Shown: positions 5,858 to 10,640 of the stretch, in pieces
Numbering within the stretch: the stretch's first letter is position 1
Layout of the letters: every line of letters starts with the position of its first letter
NCBI GenBank assembly: GCA_003485185.1
Contig: DNAS01000138.1
Location: 1 to 10,640, forward strand
From: Phycisphaerales bacterium
Lineage (GTDB): Bacteria > Planctomycetota > Phycisphaerae > SM23-33
Direction of reading: 5' to 3'
Length of the DNA: 10,640 nt
Made by a program: the position numbers and the translations under genes
The notes under the pieces: generated by a model
The model's input: the letters and a program-made list of their open reading frames with translations, nothing else
Told to the model about the DNA's origin: nothing
The model's database searches: none

Positions 5858-7342
5858 ATGAGCAGAACCTGGTTCGTGTGTGCGTGCGTCCTGGGGGCGC
5901 TGTCGGTTTCGGCGGGCTGCCAGAAGCCCGTGAATTTCCCCGTTTCCTCGGAGGCGCAGGCGGCGGCAAAGGCCGGCGCCGCGGCCGCTTACGACGGAAA
6001 CCACGACGGGAAGGTCGATTTCTTCCTCTTCGCGGCCGGCGACGGACGCATCGACGCAATCGGCTACGACCGCAACGGCGACGGCGTCGTGGACGAGCGG
6101 ATTTCCCTCGACGCGATCCCCCTCGCGACGACGCGCCACGTGGTGCTCATTCTCGACGGCTACGGCTATGACGTGGTCAAGGCGTATCGCGACGCCGGCG
6201 GGCTGCGCCTCTTCCACGCCCCTTCGCGCGTCATCGCCCCCTACCCCACGCTGACCGACCTGTGCCTGGAGGACGCGCTGGGGTTCGTCCCCTGCCGGGC
6301 GTTCGAGGCCGAATACTACGACCGCCGGACCAACCGCCTGGCCGGGGGAAACTGGGACTACCTCACCGGCGCCAACGAGCCGTACAACCGCCTGCTGGAT
6401 TACCGCGCCGCGGCGATCTGGGACGCCATCGGATATCTCTACCCGCGCGAGGTCTTCGGAAAGGAGCTCAACGACGCCAAGCGGAAATTCGACCGCGCGC
6501 AGGGGCGGGAGTTCCTGGCGTACTTCGTCAGTTCCGCGGGCATCAGCACGGCGTACGGGGCAGACGGCCAGCGAGAGAGCCTCGCCCGGCTCGAACGCCT
6601 GATCCTCCAGGTGCTCTACGAGTCGCGCGGGATGGTCAAGTTCACGCTGCTGGCCGACCACGGGCACAGCTACGCAGAGTCCCGGCGGGTCGGCATGGAA
6701 GAGCACCTGCGGAAATCGGGCTGGCGGCTCACCGAAAAACTTCGGGATCCGCGCGACGTGGCGTACGTACGGTTCGGGCTGGAGACGTACATCAGCTTTG
6801 CGACGAACTCTCCGGCGGCGCTGGCGGCGGACGCCGTGAAGTGCGAAGGCGTCGAGCTGGCCAGCTACGCCGACGGCGACGCGGTGGCGCTGCTTTCAGC
6901 CGACGGGGGAAAGGCGACCATCCGCCGCAATTCGCGAGGCCGGTACGGGTATGCGCCGGCGGCAGGCGATCCGCTCCGCCTGCGGGAGATTTTGGCGAAG
7001 CTCAAACCCGACGCCGAGGGGTTCCACGACGCCGACGAGACGCTCGCGGCGACGGCCGAGCACGAGTACCCCGCCCCGCTGGAGCGCCTCTGGCGGGCGC
7101 ACTTCGCGCTGGCGCGGAACGCGCCGGACGTGATCGTCTCGCTGACCGACGGGTGGTACAGCGGAAAGGAGGGCTTCGCCGCGCGGGTGCGGGTGGTCTC
7201 GACGCACGGCGGGCTCAACCGCAACAACTCGACGACGTTCCTGATGTCCACCATCGGCCCGCTACCGGCGCTGATGCGCTCGGGCGACATCCCCAGGCAC
7301 ATGAAGGCCCTGACCGGTCGCGACTGGCCGGGGGGAAAATGA
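5858..7342 (+). CDS. Lipoprotein with calcium-loop repeats and an alkaline-phosphatase-superfamily domain
   Basis: The 494-residue precursor starts MSRTWFVCACVLGALSVSAGC: an n-region, a hydrophobic core and a lipobox ending in Cys21, so it should be lipid-anchored in the envelope. Next come two EF-hand/dockerin-like loops, D46-x-N-x-D50-G-x-x-D54 and D71-x-N-x-D75-G-x-x-D79. From about residue 93 the protein resembles type I phosphodiesterases of the alkaline-phosphatase superfamily: HVVLILDGYG (metal Asp100), PYPTLTD (Thr131 in the nucleophile position), LADHGHSY (Asp267, His268) and STHGGLNRNNSTTF (His450). Where relatives have D-x-x-G-H, this protein reads A-G-I-S-T (227-231), so one of the two metal sites seems incomplete. 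GGAG 5 bases upstream fixes the start. No specific function can be given; phosphoester hydrolysis, or a binding role, is inferred. It is convergent with the hydrogenase operon, 21 bases away. Confidence 0.72.
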   Translation: MSRTWFVCACVLGALSVSAGCQKPVNFPVSSEAQAAAKAGAAAAYDGNHDGKVDFFLFAAGDGRIDAIGYDRNGDGVVDERISLDAIPLATTRHVVLILDGYGYDVVKAYRDAGGLRLFHAPSRVIAPYPTLTDLCLEDALGFVPCRAFEAEYYDRRTNRLAGGNWDYLTGANEPYNRLLDYRAAAIWDAIGYLYPREVFGKELNDAKRKFDRAQGREFLAYFVSSAGISTAYGADGQRESLARLERLILQVLYESRGMVKFTLLADHGHSYAESRRVGMEEHLRKSGWRLTEKLRDPRDVAYVRFGLETYISFATNSPAALAADAVKCEGVELASYADGDAVALLSADGGKATIRRNSRGRYGYAPAAGDPLRLREILAKLKPDAEGFHDADETLAATAEHEYPAPLERLWRAHFALARNAPDVIVSLTDGWYSGKEGFAARVRVVSTHGGLNRNNSTTFLMSTIGPLPALMRSGDIPRHMKALTGRDWPGGK

Positions 7343-7363
7343 TGCCGCGGGCGGCGCAGCATG

Positions 7364-7915
7364 TCACGGAGCGGCGTTAGGGGTCTTCCGGGCGCGGTCG
7401 AGGTACTGCTGGAGCAGCACGGGAATCGCATCGGGCGTGACGCGCGGATGCACGTCGTCGTTGAACATCACCACCGGCGCCAGCCCGCACGTGCCCAGGC
7501 ATCGCGATACTTCCAGCGAGAACATGCCGTCGGAGGTTGTCTCGCCGAAGTCGATGCCCAACTCGTCCTTGAGCTTCGCCACCAGCTTGTCGGCGCCCTT
7601 TACGTAGCAGGCCGTGCCCAGGCAGACGTTGATGACGTACCGCCCGCGCGGGCGCAGGCGGAAAAAGTGGTAGAATGTCGCCACGCCGCTGACCTTGGCG
7701 GCAGGGACCTGGAGAAGCTGCGCCACCGCGTCCATGTGCTCGGCGGAGAGGTATCCGAAATGCCCCTGCACCTTGTGGAGCACGGAGATCAGGTGGCTGT
7801 CGGGGTGCTCCCTGCGCCGGCATTGGGCGATGAACTCGACGATCGGCGCCGGCAGCGCGGCCTCGGCGGCGGCCTTCACCTCGTTCCAATTGTCCGTTGT
7901 CGTGGGCGGTTTCAT
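7364..7915 (-). CDS. hndA: NuoE-like [2Fe-2S] subunit of NAD(P)-linked [FeFe] hydrogenase (HndA/HydC)
   Basis: The 183-residue thioredoxin-like ferredoxin subunit passes electrons between the flavin subunit and the relay of a soluble hydrogenase. The four cluster cysteines are C98 and C103 (VCLGTACYV) and C139 and C143 (RCLGTCGLAP), giving the CX4C...CX3C pattern of NuoE/HndA. Upstream, the family motif VLHKVQGHFGYLSAEHMDAVAQ (partly 46-66) and VSGVATFYHFFRLRPRG (75-91) are clear. The length is normal. The start at 7915 is chosen because the family N-terminus follows; the frame is open to 7993, but those codons come from the repeat element. The ribosome-binding site is weak. It is the last gene of the operon, separated from hndD by 173 bases that are mostly palindromic repeat, so its expression may be uncoupled from the upstream genes. 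Confidence 0.9.
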   Translation of the reverse strand: MKPPTTTDNWNEVKAAAEAALPAPIVEFIAQCRRREHPDSHLISVLHKVQGHFGYLSAEHMDAVAQLLQVPAAKVSGVATFYHFFRLRPRGRYVINVCLGTACYVKGADKLVAKLKDELGIDFGETTSDGMFSLEVSRCLGTCGLAPVVMFNDDVHPRVTPDAIPVLLQQYLDRARKTPNAAP

Positions 7916-7946
7916 CGCGTCGTTCCGCTCTTTCTGACCGTGTGTC

Positions 7947-8076
7947 GCTCTGTTGAAAACATCGGGAAGGAGGGTGGCACGGCTTGCTTGCAAGCCGTGT
8001 TCTCCGCGAATTCAGGCAACACGCTTTGCGAGCAAAGCGTGCCACCCATCCCGTGAACGGATGTTTTCAACAGAGC
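7947..8076. repeat. 130-bp nested palindromic (MITE- or REP-like) element between hndD and hndA
   Basis: The outer arms, 7947-7963 and 8060-8076, are a perfect 17-bp inverted repeat (GCTCTGTTGAAAACATC and its complement). Inside are two 30-base modules in opposite orientation, at 7972-8001 and 8018-8047, separated by 16 bases. Each begins GGGTGGCACG when read inward and contains its own perfect 10-bp hairpin: CACGGCTTGC/GCAAGCCGTG with a TT loop, and CACGCTTTGC/GCAAAGCGTG with a GA loop. The modules differ at five positions: four are two compensating base-pair swaps in the stem, and the fifth is in the loop. No target-site duplication is evident at the outer ends and no transposase is present. 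GGGTGGCACG/CGTGCCACCC repeats are, from memory, common in planctomycete-like genomes. Confidence 0.75.
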
Positions 8077-8088
8077 AATCCTGAAATT

Positions 8089-9873
8089 TCATCGCACGCC
8101 GCGCGGCAGGCGGGCGGCGTAGCTCGTGTGCAGCAGTTCGTGGGCCTTGGGGCCGCCGATCTCGCCGAGGAAGGTCTCGTACACTTCCCGGACGGCAGGG
8201 TTCTCGTGCGACAGCCGCAGCGTCTTGCCCGCGTCGATCTTGTACAAAGCCGACGCCCGCAGGCGCAGCAACTCCGGATCGAGTATCCGCTCGCCGGTGG
8301 GCGGGTACGGCTGCCCGCCCCCGCCGATGCACCCGCCGGGGCAGGCCATCACCTCGATCACGTGGAACCGCTTGCGTCCCTCGATGACCTGGTCGAGCAG
8401 GTTCTTGGCGTTGTGCAGTCCGTTGGCCACGCCGACGTGCAGCGTGCGGTCGCCGATGCGCACGTCGGCCTCGCGCCAGCCCGCCCAGCGCCCTCCGAGC
8501 ACGCCGCGGACCTGCTCGAACTCGAGGGTCTCGGGCGCCCGGCCCGTCAGCTTGCAGGCGGCCGTCCGCAGCGTCGCCTCCATCACGCCGCCGGTCGTGC
8601 CGAAGATGTCGCCCGCGCCCGTCGCCACGCCCAGCGGCGCGTCGAACTCGCCTTCCGGCAAGTTCGCGAAGTCGATCCCGTAGCAGCGGATCATCCAGAT
8701 GATCTCGCGCGTGGTGAGCACCGCGTCGGTCATCCGCGAGCCGTCCGCCTCGCGGTGCTCCGGGCGGCGCATCTCGAACTTCTTGGCGACGCAGGGCATG
8801 ACGGCCGCCATGTAAATCCTCGACGGATCGACCCCGAGCTTTTCCGCGTAGTACGTCTTGGACAGCGCCGAGAGCATGGTCATCGGCGAGCGGCAGGTGG
8901 AGGCGTGCGGGATCAGCGCCGGGTAGAACTTCTCCAGGAAGCTGATCCACCCCGGCGAGCAGCTCGTCAGCAGCGGCAGCGGGCCGCCGCCGTCCAGCCG
9001 GCGGAGCAACTCGGCCGACTCCTCCACGATCGTCAGGTCGGCCCCGAGGTCGGTGTCGAACACGGCGTCGAAGCCCAGCCGCCGCAGCGCGGTGACCATC
9101 TGCCCGGTGCAGGGCGTGCCCGGCGGCAGGCCGAAACCCTCGCCGATGGCCGCCCGGATCGACGGCGCGGTCTGCACCACCACGCGCAGCTCGGGGTTCG
9201 CCAGCGCCGCCCAGACGTCGTCGGTGTGGTCCTTCTCCAGAAACGCCGCCGTCGGGCAGGCGTTGATGCACTGCCCGCACTGGATGCAGACCGACTCGTC
9301 CATCTTCGCGCCGTGCGCGGGCGTGACGATGGTGTGGAAACCCCGCCCGTGCTGGCTGAGGTTGGTGATCCCCTGCACCTCGGCGCAGACGCGCACGCAC
9401 CGCCCGCACAGGACGCACTTCTCGCTGTCACGGACGACGGACACGCCCGACGTCTCCCGCGGGAACCGCTTGCGCTCGCCCTCGAACAGCCGCTCGCGCA
9501 CCCCGTGCGAGTAGGCGAGGTCCTGCAATTCGCAGTGCCCGTCGCGCTCGCAGGTCTGGCAGTCGCGCGGGTGGTTGTCCAGCAGCAGCTCGATGATGTC
9601 TCGCCGGGCCTGGCGGATTTCGGGCGAGTTGGTCTGCACCTCCATGCCTTCCCACACTGCCACCGAGCAGGAGGCCATGTACTGCCCCATGCCCTGGACC
9701 TCGACGATGCACACGCGGCAGGAGCCCGCCAGCGACAGGTCGGGGTGGTAGCAGAGGCGTGGAATGTGGATTCCGAGCGTCTCTGCCGCCTGGAGGATGG
9801 TCGTGCCCGCCGGCGCGACCACCGGCGTTCCGTCGATCGTCAGGTTGACTGTCTTCACGTCGCTCATGCTCAT
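8089..9873 (-). CDS. hndD: [FeFe] hydrogenase catalytic subunit (HndD/HydA type)
   Basis: Catalyses reversible H2 oxidation/proton reduction at the H-cluster, in a soluble NAD(P)-linked complex. The 594-residue protein reads in order: a [2Fe-2S] domain (C41, C52, C55, C69); a His-Cys [4Fe-4S] site (H101, C105, C108, C114); two [4Fe-4S] motifs (C153/156/159/163 and C196/199/202/206); then the H domain with L1 TSCSPGW (303-309), L2 MPCVAKKFE (359-367) and L3 EVMACPGGCIGGGGQP (507-522). The length matches HndD rather than Thermotoga HydA, which has an extra C-terminal [2Fe-2S] domain. L1 has Ser306 where CpI-type enzymes have a second Cys. Two ATGs are possible: 9873, or 9867, which has GGGGA better placed. 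It lies 16 bases downstream of the NuoF-like gene, so the two are co-transcribed. No maturases (HydE, HydF, HydG) are in the window. Confidence 0.95.
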   Translation of the reverse strand: MSMSDVKTVNLTIDGTPVVAPAGTTILQAAETLGIHIPRLCYHPDLSLAGSCRVCIVEVQGMGQYMASCSVAVWEGMEVQTNSPEIRQARRDIIELLLDNHPRDCQTCERDGHCELQDLAYSHGVRERLFEGERKRFPRETSGVSVVRDSEKCVLCGRCVRVCAEVQGITNLSQHGRGFHTIVTPAHGAKMDESVCIQCGQCINACPTAAFLEKDHTDDVWAALANPELRVVVQTAPSIRAAIGEGFGLPPGTPCTGQMVTALRRLGFDAVFDTDLGADLTIVEESAELLRRLDGGGPLPLLTSCSPGWISFLEKFYPALIPHASTCRSPMTMLSALSKTYYAEKLGVDPSRIYMAAVMPCVAKKFEMRRPEHREADGSRMTDAVLTTREIIWMIRCYGIDFANLPEGEFDAPLGVATGAGDIFGTTGGVMEATLRTAACKLTGRAPETLEFEQVRGVLGGRWAGWREADVRIGDRTLHVGVANGLHNAKNLLDQVIEGRKRFHVIEVMACPGGCIGGGGQPYPPTGERILDPELLRLRASALYKIDAGKTLRLSHENPAVREVYETFLGEIGGPKAHELLHTSYAARLPRGVR

Positions 9874-9889
9874 CCCCGCCCGCAGGCGG

Positions 9890-10640
9890 CTATTTTCGCA
9901 ACACCGCGTCGAACCGGCAGACCTGGAAGCACCGCCCGCATTGGATGCACCGCGCCTGGTCGATCTCGTGGACCTTCTTGGGCGCGCCGGAGATGCAGGT
10001 CACCGGGCAGTTGCGGGCGCAGGCGGTGCATCCGACGCACTTGGCCGGGTCGATCTCGTAGCGGATCAGCGCGGTGCACTTGCGGGCCGGGCAGGTCCGC
10101 CGCGTCACGTGCGCCTCGTATTCCTCGCGGAAGTATTTCAGCGTGCTGAGCACCGGGTTGGGCGCCGCCCGCCCCAGCCCGCACAGCGACGACTTCTTGA
10201 CCAGCTTCCCCAGCCGCTCCAGGCGCGCCAGGTCGTCCGGGGCGCTCTTGCCGGACGTGATGCGCTCCAGGATCTCCAGCATCCGCTTGGTTCCCTCGCG
10301 GCAGGGGGTGCATTTCCCGCACGATTCGTCCTGGCTGAAGGTCAGGAAGAACTTGGCGATGTCCACCATGCAGTCGTCTTCGTCCATGACGATCATGCCG
10401 CCGGAGCCCATCATCGACTGGCATTTCATCAGGCTCTCGTAGTCGATGGCGACATCCAGATCCTTGTAGGTCAAAGCGCCGCCGGACGGACCGCCGGTCT
10501 GCACCGCCTTGAACGCCTTGCCGTGGGGGCAGCCGCCGCCGATATCGAAGATGATTTCCCTCAGGGTGATGCCCATGGGCACTTCCACAAGGCCTGTATT
10601 GTTTACTTTTCCCGTAAGGGAAAAGTAAACAATACAGGCC
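9890..10640 (-). CDS. hndC: NuoF-like flavin subunit of [FeFe] hydrogenase (HndC/HydB), 5'-truncated by window edge
   Basis: Only the C-terminal part is present. In the full protein an FMN/NAD(P)H domain oxidises or reduces the nicotinamide cofactor; that domain lies beyond the window. Counting from the GTG at 10588, visible parts are the end of the SLBB-like region (GITLREIIFDIGGG, AVQTGGPSGG), the NuoF [4Fe-4S] site (C90-x2-C93-x2-C96 in ESCGKCTPCREGTKRM, with C136 in SSLCGLG), and two C-terminal ferredoxin motifs (C184/187/190/194 and C214/217/220/224), the arrangement of HndC/HydB. The frame stays open to the edge, and FSLTGKVNNTGL (10624-10589) continues the conserved family sequence. 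The GTG at 10588 is therefore an internal valine, not a start. Bases 10625-10640 mirror 10591-10606 and probably are not true coding sequence. It is the first visible gene of the hydrogenase operon, 16 bases before hndD. Confidence 0.9.
   Translation of the reverse strand, partial: ACIVYFSLTGKVNNTGLVEVPMGITLREIIFDIGGGCPHGKAFKAVQTGGPSGGALTYKDLDVAIDYESLMKCQSMMGSGGMIVMDEDDCMVDIAKFFLTFSQDESCGKCTPCREGTKRMLEILERITSGKSAPDDLARLERLGKLVKKSSLCGLGRAAPNPVLSTLKYFREEYEAHVTRRTCPARKCTALIRYEIDPAKCVGCTACARNCPVTCISGAPKKVHEIDQARCIQCGRCFQVCRFDAVLRK
10591..10640. repeat. Perfect 23-bp terminal palindrome at the window edge
   Basis: Bases 10591-10613 and 10618-10640 are exact inverted repeats around the loop GTAA. 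The right arm ends precisely at the window's last base. The inner 7 bases of each arm (TTTTCCC/GGGAAAA) look native because they encode the conserved F-S-L-T-G-K of the hydrogenase subunit; the outer 16 bases are the mirrored part. It is most likely a fold-back or assembly artefact at a contig end, less likely a real cruciform. Confidence 0.85.

Noticed and set aside
7343..7363. Possible terminator between the convergent lipoprotein and hndA genes
   Set aside because: Only 21 bases with no stable stem followed by a T-run on either strand.
7984..10149. 721-codon open frame on the plus strand across the hydrogenase genes
   Set aside because: It lies wholly antisense to the hndD and hndC genes, which carry complete Fe-S motif sets; its composition is that of a GC-rich shadow.
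10586..10588. GTG as the true start of a 232-aa ferredoxin-like protein
   Set aside because: The upstream in-frame residues (FSLTGKVNNTGL) continue the conserved HndC/NuoF sequence, so this is an internal Val codon of a gene cut by the window edge.

Overview
The window is GC-rich (about two thirds G+C by eye, codons mostly ending in G or C), densely coded and bacterial. An S1 sulfatase, a GspA/ExeA ATPase paired with a GspB-type protein that begins MSLINEALKRAE, a lipoprotein of the alkaline-phosphatase superfamily and palindromic repeats carrying GGGTGGCACG/CGTGCCACCC together suggest a planctomycete or relative (inference from memory of such genomes). The multimeric [FeFe] hydrogenase points to an anaerobic, fermentative life style. 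The right edge ends inside a gene and looks like a contig end.

Layout. 1-141: no gene; a small palindromic repeat flanked by 7-base direct repeats. 142-414 (-): small exported or membrane-anchored protein of unknown function, with a good promoter candidate. 628-2013 (-): sulfatase with an intact formylglycine motif. 2014-2231: divergent promoter region. 2232-3838 (+): gspA-gspB, translationally coupled through TGATG. 3848-4354 (-) purE and 4414-5670 (-) a zinc-dependent MDR dehydrogenase, probably co-transcribed. 5671-5857: divergent region with overlapping promoter candidates and a strong hairpin. 5858-7342 (+): lipoprotein with two EF-hand-like calcium loops and an alkaline-phosphatase-type domain. 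7364-10640 (-): hydrogenase operon read right to left as hndC/hydB-like (incomplete) - hndD/hydA-like - nested palindromic element - hndA/hydC-like.

How the genes work together. The three hydrogenase genes encode the expected minimal set: a NuoF-like flavin/NAD(P) subunit, an H-cluster catalytic subunit with the N-terminal Fe-S relay, and a NuoE-like [2Fe-2S] subunit. This is a soluble NAD(P)-linked, possibly electron-bifurcating, hydrogenase. GspA and GspB are expected to help assemble a type II secretion or pilus secretin. The other genes look like independent units.

I found no wholly new multi-gene system. The most interesting items are: (1) a 130-bp nested palindrome filling the hndD-hndA gap, whose two hairpin copies differ by compensatory base changes; (2) the calcium-loop/phosphatase-like lipoprotein, in which one metal site appears lost; (3) a Cys-Ser instead of Cys-Cys in the H-cluster L1 motif; and (4) a perfect 23-bp terminal palindrome with a sharp drop in GC at the right edge, probably a fold-back or assembly artefact.
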